Source of the DNA: Collimonas fungivorans
GTDB lineage: Bacteria; Pseudomonadota; Gammaproteobacteria; Burkholderiales; Burkholderiaceae_D
Direction: 5' to 3'
Assembly (NCBI RefSeq): GCF_001584145.1
Contig: NZ_CP013232.1
Coordinates: forward strand, 2,418,001-2,482,000
DNA length: 64,000 nucleotides
The first letter of the stretch is position 1, and each line of letters starts with the position of its first letter. Of this stretch, positions 1 to 9,442 are shown piece after piece. The position numbers and the translations under genes were made by a program. The notes beneath the pieces are model-generated. The model searched no databases. It had not been told where the DNA came from and was given only the letters and a program-made list of their open reading frames with translations.

Positions 1-914
1 AGCGTGTCTGGTGCAAATACCTGTGCCCGGTGAATGGCGTGTTCGGCTTGCTGGCCAAGCTGGCGCCGTTCCACTATAAAGTCAATGAAACTGCCTGGCG
101 CGCTTCCTATGGCACCCACAGCCATACGCAAGGGCGTACCGTGATTCCCGTCAATTGCGCGCCGCTGGTGCCGCTGCGGGCCATGAAGGGTGCCGCCGAT
201 TGCCATATGTGCGGACGCTGCAGCGGCCATCGCGACGCCATCGAACTGAGCTGGCGCGCGCCGACCGAGGAAATCGTCCAGCATGGCGAGCAGCACAACA
301 ACCTGTGGGAAAGCGCGCTGGCCTTGTACGGCCTGATGGGGATCGCCATCGGCGCCTTCCACTGGTCGGCCAGCCCCTGGTTCGTGCAGGTCAAGCAAGC
401 GATCGCGACCTGGCTGATCGACCGCGACATCATGTGGCCCTTCGATACGCATGCGCCGTGGTGGGTGTTCACCAATTATCCGGCGCAGAACGATGTCTTC
501 AGCTGGCTCGACGGCAGCCTGGTGATCGCCTACATCCTGATCACCGGGCTGGTGCTCGGCACCGCGCTGACGTTGCTGTTCGCATTGAGCAGCCGCATGC
601 TCGGAGGCTGGGACCGCAAGCGTTTCAACCACCTGGTGCAATCCACCATCCCGCTAGCCGGCTGCGGCGTGTTTGTCGGCTTGTCGGCCACCACCATCAG
701 CCTGCTGCGCGGCGAACATCTGCCGGTATTCTGGGCCAACGACTTGCGCGCCATCCTGCTGATTGCGACCACCTTGTGGAGCGTGTGGCTGGCCTGGCGT
801 GTCACCGGCCGTTATACCAGCTCGCCGGCGCGCCGCCTGCTGAGCATGGCGCCGGTGATTGCCGGCCTGGCGCTGGTCAACTTTGCCTGGCTGCTGATGT
901 TCTGGTTGTGGTGA
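1..914 (+). CDS. Polyferredoxin, NapH/FtrD-like, 3' part only
   Basis: The gene is cut by the left window edge; the open frame runs in from base 3. The visible part begins with a CxxxCP cysteine cluster in a WCKYLCPVNGVFG context, typical of the NapH/CcoG polyferredoxin family, then a Cys-Pro and a CHMCGRC cluster about 45-60 residues later. Together these could bind two 4Fe-4S clusters. After them come four or five hydrophobic segments, giving a membrane-bound electron carrier. FtrD, the polyferredoxin of the FtrABCD ferrous iron uptake system, has this architecture, but the partner genes would lie to the left and cannot be seen. The GTG at 30 is an internal codon, not a start. The polyferredoxin call is firm; the FtrD assignment is a guess. 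Confidence 0.7.
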   Translation, partial: RVWCKYLCPVNGVFGLLAKLAPFHYKVNETAWRASYGTHSHTQGRTVIPVNCAPLVPLRAMKGAADCHMCGRCSGHRDAIELSWRAPTEEIVQHGEQHNNLWESALALYGLMGIAIGAFHWSASPWFVQVKQAIATWLIDRDIMWPFDTHAPWWVFTNYPAQNDVFSWLDGSLVIAYILITGLVLGTALTLLFALSSRMLGGWDRKRFNHLVQSTIPLAGCGVFVGLSATTISLLRGEHLPVFWANDLRAILLIATTLWSVWLAWRVTGRYTSSPARRLLSMAPVIAGLALVNFAWLLMFWLW

Positions 915-1093
915 ATTTCCATCATTTGCCGGAATTTTGTCGCAGTTCTGTCAACTTCTGGTCGATACCCCGGGCGTTAGTGCGTAAAATGAGGGTTGTT
1001 ATCCCGTCTATATTTGTCTTGTCGCCTTCTGTCGAAATGGGGCGGTGACGGCGGCGGGGAAGCCTTCTCCAACTCTAGCCTACGTTTCCTATC

Positions 1094-2113
1094 ATGGTCC
1101 GCCCACGCTTTTTGCCCGACAACTTCACGTTGTTGCTGGTCACCACGGTTCTGGTCGCCAGCCTGTTCCCGGCCAAAGGCCAGGTCGCGGTCTCTTTCAA
1201 CCTGATCACCACGCTGGCCATCGGCCTGCTGTTTTTCCTGCATGGCGCCAAGCTGTCGCGCGAGGCGGTGGTGCAGGGCGCGCTGCACTGGCGCCTGCAC
1301 CTGACGGTGCTGCTGGCCACGTTCGCCCTGTTCCCGCTGCTGGGCCTGGTATTCAAGCCGCTGCTGCTGCCGCTGGTGACGCCTGACCTGTACCTCGGCA
1401 TCCTGTTCCTGTGCACCTTGCCGTCCACCGTGCAATCCTCGATCGCGTTTACTTCGGTGGCGCGCGGCAACGTGCCTGCCGCGGTGTGCAGTGCATCGGC
1501 GTCCAACTTGCTTGGCATCTTCCTGACGCCGGTGCTGGTCGGGCTGGTGGTGGTGACGCATGCCCAGGGCAAGGGTTCTTTCGATTCCATCCTGAATATC
1601 GTGATGCAGCTGCTGCTGCCTTTTGTCGCCGGCCAGATCGCCCGCCGCTGGATCTGCAAGTGGCTGGACAAGCACAAGATCATCCTGAAGATGGTGGACC
1701 AGGGCTCGATCCTGCTGGTGGTCTACACCGCATTCAGCGAAGCCGTGGTGCAGGGCTTGTGGCAGGAACTGCCGCCGTTGTCGCTGGTCGGCCTGATTGT
1801 GGTGGTGGCGCTGCTGCTGTTCGCGATGCTGAGCATCGCCACCTGGGTCAGCCGCCGCCTGGGCTTCAGCAAGGAAGATGAAATCACGATTGTGTTTTGC
1901 GGCTCGAAGAAGAGCCTGGCGAGCGGCGTGCCGATGGCGAAAGTCTTGTTTGCCGGGCACACCGTCGGCATGATCGTTTTGCCCCTGATGCTGTTCCACC
2001 AGATCCAGCTGATGGTTTGCGCAGTGCTGGCAAAACGTTATGCCGCGCGTCCGGTCGAGATCGTCGCCGGCGGTCCGGCGCCGGTCTGGTCTGACGTCAG
2101 CCCAGAGGACTGA
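1094..2113 (+). CDS. Bile acid:sodium symporter family protein (YfeH type)
   Basis: A 339-residue membrane protein with nine or ten hydrophobic segments spread over its full length. It resembles the YfeH/SBF-like branch of the BASS family: an early FFLHGAKLS segment, a TLPSTVQSSIAFTSVARGN segment and a late FCGSKKSLASGVP segment, which correspond to the conserved crossover and substrate regions of these transporters. Family members carry organic anions with sodium; the substrate here is unknown. It ends 12 bases before the convergent aldo-keto reductase gene. The ATG at 1094 gives an N-terminus matching the family length of about 330 residues. Confidence 0.85.
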   Translation: MVRPRFLPDNFTLLLVTTVLVASLFPAKGQVAVSFNLITTLAIGLLFFLHGAKLSREAVVQGALHWRLHLTVLLATFALFPLLGLVFKPLLLPLVTPDLYLGILFLCTLPSTVQSSIAFTSVARGNVPAAVCSASASNLLGIFLTPVLVGLVVVTHAQGKGSFDSILNIVMQLLLPFVAGQIARRWICKWLDKHKIILKMVDQGSILLVVYTAFSEAVVQGLWQELPPLSLVGLIVVVALLLFAMLSIATWVSRRLGFSKEDEITIVFCGSKKSLASGVPMAKVLFAGHTVGMIVLPLMLFHQIQLMVCAVLAKRYAARPVEIVAGGPAPVWSDVSPED

Positions 2114-2125
2114 GGCTGCGTCTGT

Positions 2126-3175
2126 TCAGGGAGCCGGATTGGGCTGGCGCAGGTGGATCGCTTCGATCTCGCTCAAGATATCGTCGTTCAGCGTGAGGTT
2201 GACGCTGTCGAGATTGCTTTGCAATTGTCCTAGCGTGGTGGCGCCGATGATATTGCTGGTCAGGAAACCGCGGCTGTTGACGAAAGCCAGCGCCATCTGC
2301 GCCGGATCCAGCCCGTGTTTTTTTGCCAGCGCCACGTAATCGCCAATTACCCGGTTGACCTGCGGATTGGTATAGCGGCTGAAACGTTCAAACAAGGTCA
2401 GGCGGCCGCCTGCCGGCCGCGCGCCATCCAGGTATTTCCCCGAAAGCACGCCGAAAGCCAGCGGCGAATATGCCAGCAGCCCGACCTGTTCGCGGAATGC
2501 AAATTCCGAGTGGCCGATTTCAAAAGTGCGGTTGAGCAGGCTGTACGGATTCTGGATGCTGACCACGCGCGGCAAATCGAATTTCTCCGAAGCACGCAAG
2601 AATTCCGAGATGCCCCATGGCGTTTCGTTGGAAATCCCGATGTGGCGCACCTTGCCGGCCTTGATGAAGTCCGCCAGGATGGACAGTGTCTCTTCGATCG
2701 GCACCGTGTCTTCATCAGGGATATGGCTGTAGTTCAGCGTGCCGAAACAATTGACGCTGCGGTCCGGCCAATGCAGCTGGTAGAGGTCGACGTAATCCGT
2801 CTGCAGGCGTTCCAGGCTGCCGTGCAAGGCTTCGGTCAGGCCTTTGCGGTCGAAATTGTTGATGCCGCCGCGCACGTGGCGCGGATTGTGAGGCTTGCGC
2901 GCCGGGCCGGTGGCCTTGGTGGCGATCATGACTTCGCCGCGCTTGCCGGATTTTTTCAGCCAGCTGCCGATGTAGCGTTCGGTCGAGCCCTGGGTCTCGG
3001 CGCGCGGCGGCACCGGATACATTTCAGCGGTGTCGATCAGGTTGACGCCATGGGCCAGCGCCAGGTCGATCTGCGCATGCGCTTCTGCTTCCGTATTCTG
3101 TTCGCCCCAGGTCATGGTGCCGAGCGTAATCAGGCTGACCTTGAGCTTGCTGTGTCCGAGTTCACGATATTGCAT
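2126..3175 (-). CDS. tas: NADP(H)-dependent aldo-keto reductase, Tas family
   Basis: The protein has 349 residues starting at MQYRELGHS, close to the 346 residues of E. coli Tas. The open frame extends further upstream to 3556, but that part runs into the neighbouring gene and lacks family similarity. The features match the aldo-keto reductase fold: an early LGTMTWGEQN stretch, the NLIDTAEMYPVPPRAET segment carrying the catalytic Asp and Tyr, a DLYQLHWPDR strand, and a C-terminal NADP-binding region ending in NIIGATTLGQLQSNL. It is expected to be a cytosolic reductase of carbonyl compounds. It is convergent with the symporter gene and divergent from nothing obvious; the MFS gene upstream lies on the same strand. 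Confidence 0.9.
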   Translation of the reverse strand: MQYRELGHSKLKVSLITLGTMTWGEQNTEAEAHAQIDLALAHGVNLIDTAEMYPVPPRAETQGSTERYIGSWLKKSGKRGEVMIATKATGPARKPHNPRHVRGGINNFDRKGLTEALHGSLERLQTDYVDLYQLHWPDRSVNCFGTLNYSHIPDEDTVPIEETLSILADFIKAGKVRHIGISNETPWGISEFLRASEKFDLPRVVSIQNPYSLLNRTFEIGHSEFAFREQVGLLAYSPLAFGVLSGKYLDGARPAGGRLTLFERFSRYTNPQVNRVIGDYVALAKKHGLDPAQMALAFVNSRGFLTSNIIGATTLGQLQSNLDSVNLTLNDDILSEIEAIHLRQPNPAP

Positions 3176-3359
3176 TGTCGCTTCCTTTGCGGCGGGCGCT
3201 AAAAAATGGTGGTGACGATTTGACGACCTGAGCGCCGTGCGCGGCAGCAGGCAACTGCTCCCGGAATGCAGGACGATTGCCGGCGGCTGCCGAGGGCTAA
3301 GAGTATAGCCGGATCGCTGTTTTGCTGCAGGGCCGAGGCCACTCGCCGGGCGCTTGCAT

Positions 3360-4652
3360 TCAGGTGGCTGTTGGGGTTGCCGGCGACGGCGGCTGGGCTG
3401 GCGGATTTGGCGCGGCCGCCGGATTGACCAGTTTGTCGAGGCCGAACAGGGTAGGGAACAGGCGTATCCACAGCAGCACCACGACCACCGTGCCGACCCC
3501 GCCCAGCAGCACTGCCGGCACCGGCCCCAGCCAGGCAGCGGTGACGCCGGATTCAAATTCCCCTAGCTGGTTGGAGGTGCCAATGAACACTGAGTTGACG
3601 GCGCTGACGCGGCCGCGCATGTGGTCCGGCGTTTCCAGTTGCACGAAGGAAGAGCGCACCACCACGCTGATCATGTCGGAGGCGCCAAGCACCACCAGTG
3701 TCGCCAGCGACAACACAAACGAACGAGACAAGGCGAACACGATAGTGGCCACGCCAAACACCGCAACCGCAATGAACATGCTGCGGCCGACGCGCCGGCT
3801 CAATGGTCGCCGCGCCAGGAAAATCGCCGTCGACAAGGCGCCCACCGCCGGCGCCGAGCGCAGCAGGCCGAGGCCGAGCGGGCCGGTGGCAAGGATGTCG
3901 TGCGCGTAGATCGGCAGCAGCGCCGTGGCGCCGCCCAGCAGCACCGCGAACAAGTCGAGCGATATGGCGCCGAGGATCGCCGGCCGGCTCTTGATGAAGG
4001 CAATCCCCGCCAGCAGGGAGCTGAGGGTAGCCGGCTCGCGCCGCGGCAGCACGCTTTCGATGCGGATCAGCGACACCAGCAGGCTGGCGCCGACGAACAG
4101 CACGCTGCTGCTGGTATATACCGCGCTTGGCCCCAGCACGTAAATGAAACCGCCCAATGCAGGGCCGATGATCACCGCGGTCTGCGTGGCCGATGCCGAC
4201 CAGGCCACGGCGCGCGGCAGCAGGCGCGCCGGCACCAGGCCGGGCACCAGCGCCTGCAGTGTCGGCGATTCGAAGGCGTGGGTGGCGCCGATCACAAACA
4301 CGATGGCGAAGATGGCTTGCTTGTCGAGCCAGCCGTAAATGCTGCCGATGGCCAGAGCCGCGGCTGCCAGGCCCTTGATGAACAGGCAGATGCGGGCGAT
4401 CTTGCGGCGGTCGTAGCGGTCGGCCACATGGCCGACCAGCAGGGCCAGGAATAGGGCCGGCAGGAATTGCACCAGGCCCACCATGCCGAGGTCGAAAGCG
4501 CTATGCGTGAGTTGATAAACTTGCCAGCCAACGGCGACGATCTGCATCTGGTTGGCGATGGTGGAAGCTACCCGTGCGCCCCAGAACAAGGTGAACGGAC
4601 GATGGCTCAGGACGGATTCGGATTCGGGACTGGCAGAGGCGGGGGTGGTCAT
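3360..4652 (-). CDS. MFS transporter, EntS-like (MFS_3)
   Basis: A 430-residue major facilitator protein with twelve predicted membrane segments. The N-terminal RPFTLFWGARVASTIANQMQ and GHVADRYDRRKIAR (loop 2-3 MFS motif A) are characteristic of the EntS/MFS_3 group, which includes the enterobactin exporter. The C-terminus is a Pro/Ala-rich tail. No siderophore genes lie nearby, so the substrate is unknown. It shares orientation with tas downstream (185 bases away). The start at 4652 lies just beyond a bidirectional terminator that insulates it from the binding-protein gene. Confidence 0.85.
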   Translation of the reverse strand: MTTPASASPESESVLSHRPFTLFWGARVASTIANQMQIVAVGWQVYQLTHSAFDLGMVGLVQFLPALFLALLVGHVADRYDRRKIARICLFIKGLAAAALAIGSIYGWLDKQAIFAIVFVIGATHAFESPTLQALVPGLVPARLLPRAVAWSASATQTAVIIGPALGGFIYVLGPSAVYTSSSVLFVGASLLVSLIRIESVLPRREPATLSSLLAGIAFIKSRPAILGAISLDLFAVLLGGATALLPIYAHDILATGPLGLGLLRSAPAVGALSTAIFLARRPLSRRVGRSMFIAVAVFGVATIVFALSRSFVLSLATLVVLGASDMISVVVRSSFVQLETPDHMRGRVSAVNSVFIGTSNQLGEFESGVTAAWLGPVPAVLLGGVGTVVVVLLWIRLFPTLFGLDKLVNPAAAPNPPAQPPSPATPTAT

Positions 4653-4701
4653 GTGGCACAGGAAAATCGGGGCAAGGCCATAGAATATGCTTTTCCCATG
4701 A

Positions 4702-4729
4702 AAAAAGCCGCTAACTTCAGCGGCTTTTT
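4702..4729. terminator. Bidirectional intrinsic terminator
   Basis: An AAAAAGCCGCT arm and an AGCGGCTTTTT arm separate by a short loop, giving a GC stem with an A-run on one side and a T-run on the other. It lies directly after the stop of the binding-protein gene on the minus strand and before the MFS start, so it most likely ends the binding-protein transcript. Confidence 0.85.
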
Positions 4730-4742
4730 GTATCGATGTGGC

Positions 4743-6338
4743 TTATTCGGGATGGAACTGGTGGGCGAAAGTAAATTCGTCGGTGCGCGGCGTGTACTTC
4801 AGGCCTTTGCGCAGCGCCCAGGTCGCGTACTGATGATACAGCGGGATCAGCGCGTAATCGTTGAGCGCCACCACGGCGCCTTGGCGGGCGAAATCCTCAC
4901 GCTGTTTCTGGTCGACCGAACCAAGCGACGACTGCACCAGCTGGTCCAGTTTCGGATTGGTGTATTTGCCCCAGTTCCACGAACCCCAGCCGGTATCCGG
5001 GTTGGTGGTGCCGAGCAGGGTGCGCAAACCGAAATCGCCGGCCAGCGTGCCCCAGCCCAGCAGCGCTGCGCTATATTCGCCGGCGCGCGCCTTGCCGAAA
5101 TAAACCGCCAGCGGCAGCGTCTCGACCTTGGCCTGGATCCCGACCCGGTTCAAGAACTGGGCGACGGTCTGCACCACGCGTTCATCATTGATGTAGCGGT
5201 TGTTCGGGCCATGCAGCGTAATGCCGAAGCCGTTGGGATAACCAGCCGCCGCCAGCAGTTTCTTGGCGCCTTCCGGATCGTATTTCTCTACTTTCAGCGT
5301 ATCGGCATAACCCAGTATGCCAGGAGCGATGATGTTCGACGCCGGCACCGCCAGCCCTTCCAGGGTGCGGTCAACCAGCGCCTGGCGGTTGATGGCCTTG
5401 GAAATCGCCTGGCGCACGCGCACGTCTTTCAAGGGATTCTTGTCTAGCGGCTTGCCGGCCTTGTCGGTAATGTCCGGCGACTTGTCGCGCGACTGGTCCA
5501 GGGTCCAGAAGATGGTGCGCCAGGAAATTTTCTGCGCCAGCTTGAATTGCGGATTTGTCTTCAGCTTGGCGAGGTCGGCCGGCGGCACGTTTTCGATGGC
5601 GTCGACTTCGCCGGCCAGCAAGGCTGCCAGGCGGGCGCCGTCGGAAGTCAGGATGCGGAAGGTGACTTTGTCCCAGGCCGCTTTCTCGCCCCAGTAAGCA
5701 TCGTTGCGCACCAGTTCGATACGGTCGCCGCGCTTGAAGCTGGCGAACTTGAAGGGGCCGGTGCCGACCAGCGCCTTGCCGCTGTTGAAGTCCTCGGTAG
5801 TGGCGTTTTGCGCTGCTTTCTTGGAAACGATGAAGATGGTGCTGACATCCAGCGCCAGCGGTCCATATGGCGTGGCGGTTTTCAGGCGCACGGTATACGG
5901 ATCGACCACCTGCTTGCTGACGATCTGCTTGGTGTAGCTGGTGAACGGGCCCGGGCTGTTGGTCAGCGTGGCGGGGCGATCCAGCGAAAATACAACATCT
6001 TCCGCGGTCAGTTCGGAGCCGTCGCTGAATTTCACGCCGTGCCGCAGCTTGAATTCCCAGGTGAGCGGATCAATTGCCGTCCAGGAAGTAGCCAGGCCCG
6101 GAATCAGGCGGCCGTTCGGATCGACATTGACCAGTGCGTCGAACAGGTGCGAGGACAGCGAAATGTTCGGCGCAATATTATTGAAATGAGGATCCAGCGT
6201 GGAGACATCGGCAAACAGGCCGATTTTCAGGTCCGCGGCATGGCTGGGGCCGGGCAAGGCGCTCAGCGTCACCGTCGCCAAGGCGCTCAGGCCGGCAAAA
6301 GCCAGGCTCAGTATTTTCTTTCTGGAAAGCTGGAACAT
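4743..6338 (-). CDS. ABC transporter substrate-binding protein, family 5 (peptide/nickel type)
   Basis: A 531-residue precursor. The chosen ATG at 6338 (MFQLSRKK) has a GGGAG ribosome site seven bases upstream; a start 12 bases further out (MGDCM) lacks one. Residues 1-38 form a Sec signal peptide ending in SHAAD. The mature part has the SBP_bac_5 pattern: LDPHFNN near the N-terminus, a GLATSWTAIDPLTWEFKLRHGVKFSDGSELTAEDVVFS core, KALVGTGPFKF and the late DVRVRQAISKAINRQALVD block. It binds peptides or related solutes in the periplasm. No permease or ATPase gene is next to it, so it is an orphan that must use a transporter encoded elsewhere. Confidence 0.92.
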   Translation of the reverse strand: MFQLSRKKILSLAFAGLSALATVTLSALPGPSHAADLKIGLFADVSTLDPHFNNIAPNISLSSHLFDALVNVDPNGRLIPGLATSWTAIDPLTWEFKLRHGVKFSDGSELTAEDVVFSLDRPATLTNSPGPFTSYTKQIVSKQVVDPYTVRLKTATPYGPLALDVSTIFIVSKKAAQNATTEDFNSGKALVGTGPFKFASFKRGDRIELVRNDAYWGEKAAWDKVTFRILTSDGARLAALLAGEVDAIENVPPADLAKLKTNPQFKLAQKISWRTIFWTLDQSRDKSPDITDKAGKPLDKNPLKDVRVRQAISKAINRQALVDRTLEGLAVPASNIIAPGILGYADTLKVEKYDPEGAKKLLAAAGYPNGFGITLHGPNNRYINDERVVQTVAQFLNRVGIQAKVETLPLAVYFGKARAGEYSAALLGWGTLAGDFGLRTLLGTTNPDTGWGSWNWGKYTNPKLDQLVQSSLGSVDQKQREDFARQGAVVALNDYALIPLYHQYATWALRKGLKYTPRTDEFTFAHQFHPE

Positions 6339-6584
6339 GCAATCTCCCAATCGTGATGAACAAGGTAAAGGCCAATTCTATGGGTGCTCATATAATTATC
6401 AAAACACAATAATTTCTTTTTGTTATGTGTTTTAGTTATATAGGCTAAGGTAGGGTAAGAGTAGGGTAAAATGCGTGCCTGGAACAGCAAGCGGCAGAAC
6501 GGCAGATTGCGCAGTCAAAAACGCAACTCTTTCTCTCGGCGCAACTTTATTTTCGCACCCGGTGTTTTAAATAAAATTATCGGT

Positions 6585-6590
6585 TATAAT
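6585..6590 (+). promoter_or_regulatory. Probable -10 box of the cold-shock gene
   Basis: A perfect TATAAT lies 111 bases before the cold-shock ATG. The -35 region 17 bases upstream (around 6562-6567) is only weakly TTG-like. The resulting leader of roughly 100 bases is in line with the long 5' leaders of csp mRNAs, which respond to temperature in E. coli. No structure was verified here. Confidence 0.5.
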
Positions 6591-6700
6591 GCGACATCGT
6601 TTAAGATTCGAGCTAGTAGTGCAGTATTAGTCTGTCATTTCTTTCTTGCTTCAAACGATCTAACGGGCGACAGCCCAACTTAACTGAAATAGGAAATGTA

Positions 6701-6904
6701 ATGGCAACTGGTATCGTAAAGTGGTTCAATGATTCGAAGGGTTTTGGTTTTATTACTCCTGACGAAGGTGGTGAAGATCTGTTCGCGCACTTCTCCGCAA
6801 TCAACTCGACAGGCTTCAAATCCCTGGCTGAGAACCAACGTGTTTCTTTCGAAGTTACTGCTGGCCCAAAGGGTAAGCAAGCTTCGAACATTCAGCCTAT
6901 CTAA
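6701..6904 (+). CDS. Cold-shock protein, CspA family
   Basis: A 67-residue single cold-shock domain beginning [18 protein letters not shown], with both RNA-binding motifs intact: RNP1 (KGFGFI) and RNP2 (DLFAHF). The length is that of the family. The protein binds single-stranded RNA and DNA and acts as an RNA chaperone. An AGGAAATGTA stretch places a ribosome site before the ATG. The gene stands alone between a long leader and a strong terminator. Many paralogues exist in these genomes, so no specific symbol is assigned. Confidence 0.97.
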   Translation: MATGIVKWFNDSKGFGFITPDEGGEDLFAHFSAINSTGFKSLAENQRVSFEVTAGPKGKQASNIQPI

Positions 6905-6942
6905 TTAGATAGCTGATCCGGTTGAAATAAACCGGACACCGC

Positions 6943-6972
6943 AAAAATCCCTGGCTTGCCGGGGATTTTTTT
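6943..6972 (+). terminator. Intrinsic terminator of the cold-shock gene
   Basis: A 12-bp stem (one G-T pair) with a four-base CTTG loop is followed by a run of T. A second, shorter hairpin (TCCGGTT/AACCGGA, 6917-6936) precedes it. Both lie just after the stop codon. Confidence 0.9.
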
Positions 6973-7224
6973 CGTCTGTAGCAAACGCAGCCGCCACGCG
7001 CAGCTGTCAAGTTCAATTGTCAAGCTCAGTTACCAAGCTCGGTTGCCAAGATATAAGAGCGGAAAGATGGAGTTGTCAGGAAGCTGTAAGGGTGGCCTGA
7101 AATGCTGGGGTCGTCTGCATGCCAGATGGCGGATATTGCAGTATGCTGGATCACGTTTTACGCTAAGACAGCGCATTGGCATCCATGCCGGTGCCCATCA
7201 ATATAAAAACACGGAGGAGACGAC

Positions 7225-8382
7225 ATGAACACAATAATCAAAACATGCGTGGCAACGGCGTTGGTCGGCTGGTCGCTGGCGGCAGGGGCGGCAGAGCCGA
7301 TCAAGATCGGCGTCACGGGGCCATTTACCGGCGGTTCCGCGCCGATGGGCGTGTCGATGCGCGACGGCGTCAAGCTGGCGGTGGCGGACATCAACGCCAA
7401 GGGTGGCGTGCTGGGTCGCCAGCTGCAGCTGGTCGAACGCGACGACGAAGCCAAGAATGAACGCGGGGTCCAGGTTGCGCAGGAACTGATCAACAAGGAA
7501 AAAGTGGTCGGCACGGTCGGCTTCATCAACACCGGCGTCGCCCTGGCTTCGCAGCGCTTCTACCAGGAAGCCAAGATCCCGGTCATGAACAACGTCGCCA
7601 CCGGCAGCATCGTCACCAAGCAGTTCGTCGGACCGGAAAACAAGGACAACTACGTGTTCCGCAATGCGGCCAACGACACCATCCAGTCGGCCATGATCGT
7701 CGACGAAGCGGTGGTGCGGCAGAAGCATACCAAGGTCGCGATCCTGGCCGATTCGACCAACTATGGCCAGCTCGGCCGCGAAGACCTGGAGCGCACCTTG
7801 GCTGCCAGGGGCATCAAGCCGGTCGCGGTTGAAAAATACAACCTGAAAGACGTCGACATGACGGCGCAGCTGCTGAAAGCCAAGCAGGGCGGCGCCGAAG
7901 TGGTGCTGACCTACGGCATCGGCCCGGAACTGGCGCAGATCGCCAACGGCATGGAAAAACTCAACTGGAAAGTGCCTATCATCGGCAGCTGGACTTTGTC
8001 GATGGGGAATTTCATCGATAACGCCGGCAAGAACGGCGACGGCGCGCGCATGCCGCAAACCTTCATCCAGGACGCCACTACAGCCAAGCGCAAGGCCTTC
8101 ATAGAAGCCTACCAGAAAGCTTACAAGATCGACCGCATGCCATCCGCCGTTTCAGCGGCCCAGGGTTATGACTCGGTCTACCTGCTGGCGGCGGCAATCA
8201 AGCAGGCTGGCAGCACCGACGGCGTGAAAGTGCGCGAAGCGCTGGAAAACCTGAACGGCACCGTGGAAGGAGTAGTCACCACCTACACCAAGCCGTACAG
8301 CCACGACGACCACGAAGCGATCAAGCCGAACATGGTGGTGATCGGCGAAGTCAAGAATGGCCGTGTGGTATTAGCCAAGTGA
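7225..8382 (+). CDS. Branched-chain amino acid ABC transporter substrate-binding protein (LivK-like)
   Basis: A 385-residue precursor with a Sec signal peptide (residues 1-22, ending AAGAAE) and a periplasmic binding protein of the LIV family: IKIGVTGPFTGGSAPMG at the mature N-terminus, DGVKLAVADINAKGG, and a late QGYDSVYLLAAAIKQAG segment. A strong GGAGGAG ribosome site precedes the ATG. It captures leucine, isoleucine, valine or a related solute for the permease and ATPase genes that follow in the same orientation. About 165 bases separate it from livH, so expression may be partly uncoupled, as is common for binding proteins. Confidence 0.93.
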   Translation: MNTIIKTCVATALVGWSLAAGAAEPIKIGVTGPFTGGSAPMGVSMRDGVKLAVADINAKGGVLGRQLQLVERDDEAKNERGVQVAQELINKEKVVGTVGFINTGVALASQRFYQEAKIPVMNNVATGSIVTKQFVGPENKDNYVFRNAANDTIQSAMIVDEAVVRQKHTKVAILADSTNYGQLGREDLERTLAARGIKPVAVEKYNLKDVDMTAQLLKAKQGGAEVVLTYGIGPELAQIANGMEKLNWKVPIIGSWTLSMGNFIDNAGKNGDGARMPQTFIQDATTAKRKAFIEAYQKAYKIDRMPSAVSAAQGYDSVYLLAAAIKQAGSTDGVKVREALENLNGTVEGVVTTYTKPYSHDDHEAIKPNMVVIGEVKNGRVVLAK

Positions 8383-8549
8383 TAGGTGGCTGGTGCGCGG
8401 TAATACTGCGCGCCGGCCAAACATCCGTTTGAGCGACATCGGTCCAGCCTGCGCAGGTATACAGGCTGGATTTGTTTCGTCAGACGGCCGTGTTGTTTTG
8501 CCAAACCGTGGCTATCGCAGTCTCTTGCTCAGTTGCTTGGATATATATC

Positions 8550-9440
8550 ATGGAAATTCTGCTGCAACTCGTCTTCAGCGGCATCGCGCTAGGCATGATC
8601 TACGCGGTGATCGCTTTCGGTTATCAACTCACGTTCGCCACTTCCGGCACCCTCAATTTCGGCCAGGGCGAGGCATTGATGCTGGGTGCGCTGGTGGGCC
8701 TCAGCCTGGTCGGCAATATCCATGGCGGTCCTTACCTGAACTACTGGCTGATGATTCCGCTGGTGATCGTGTTCGGTGCGCTGCAAGGCGCCGTGGTGGA
8801 ATGGATAGGGGTGCGCCCGGCGCTCAAGATCAAGTCGGAATTCGGCTGGATCATGTCGACCATCGCGCTGGCGATCATCTTCAAGAACGTCGCGGAAAAC
8901 ATCTGGGGCAAGGATGACCTGACTTTCCCTTCGCCCTTGCCGTCGACCCCGTTCCAGGTATTCGGCGCCAATGTCCAGCCGATGCAGGTGGTGGTGGTGC
9001 TGGGCGCACTGGCGATGATGCTGGCAGTCGAATTTTTCAACCGCAAATCGATTTACGGCAAGGCAGTGGTGGCGACCTCGAACGATCGCGACGCCGCCGG
9101 CCTGATGGGCATCAACACCAGCATGGTGATCACTTTCTCTTACGCCTTGTCGTCCGCCACCGCGGCGTTTGCCGGAGTCCTGGTGGCGCCGCTGACCCTG
9201 ACCGGCGCCACCATGGGCGCGGCGCTGGGCCTGAAAGCCTTCGCGGTGGCGATTATCGGCGGCCTGACTTCGGGCATGGGAGCGGTGGTCGGCGGCCTGA
9301 TCCTGGGTATCGCCGAGACTCTGACCGGATTTTACATCTCCACCGGTTACAAGGAAGTGCCCGGCCTGGTGCTGCTGCTGCTGGTGCTGGCCATCAAGCC
9401 GGCGGGCCTGTTCGGCAAGACAGCCATCAAGAAGGTGTGA
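8550..9440 (+). CDS. livH: Branched-chain amino acid ABC transporter permease LivH
   Basis: A 296-residue inner-membrane permease. The ATG at 8550 (MEILLQLVFSGIALGMIYAVIAFG) gives the standard LivH N-terminus; the open frame extends 78 bases upstream without a better start. Landmarks are GTLNFGQGEALMLGA near residue 35, the typical SVAGMVIGINTS-like GLMGINTSMVITFSYALSS loop and the conserved GAALGLKAFAVAIIGGLTSGMGAVVGGL near residue 225. It forms the membrane channel with LivM. The ribosome site is weak. The stop overlaps the region just before the fused LivMG gene. Confidence 0.93.
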   Translation: MEILLQLVFSGIALGMIYAVIAFGYQLTFATSGTLNFGQGEALMLGALVGLSLVGNIHGGPYLNYWLMIPLVIVFGALQGAVVEWIGVRPALKIKSEFGWIMSTIALAIIFKNVAENIWGKDDLTFPSPLPSTPFQVFGANVQPMQVVVVLGALAMMLAVEFFNRKSIYGKAVVATSNDRDAAGLMGINTSMVITFSYALSSATAAFAGVLVAPLTLTGATMGAALGLKAFAVAIIGGLTSGMGAVVGGLILGIAETLTGFYISTGYKEVPGLVLLLLVLAIKPAGLFGKTAIKKV

Positions 9441-9442
9441 AC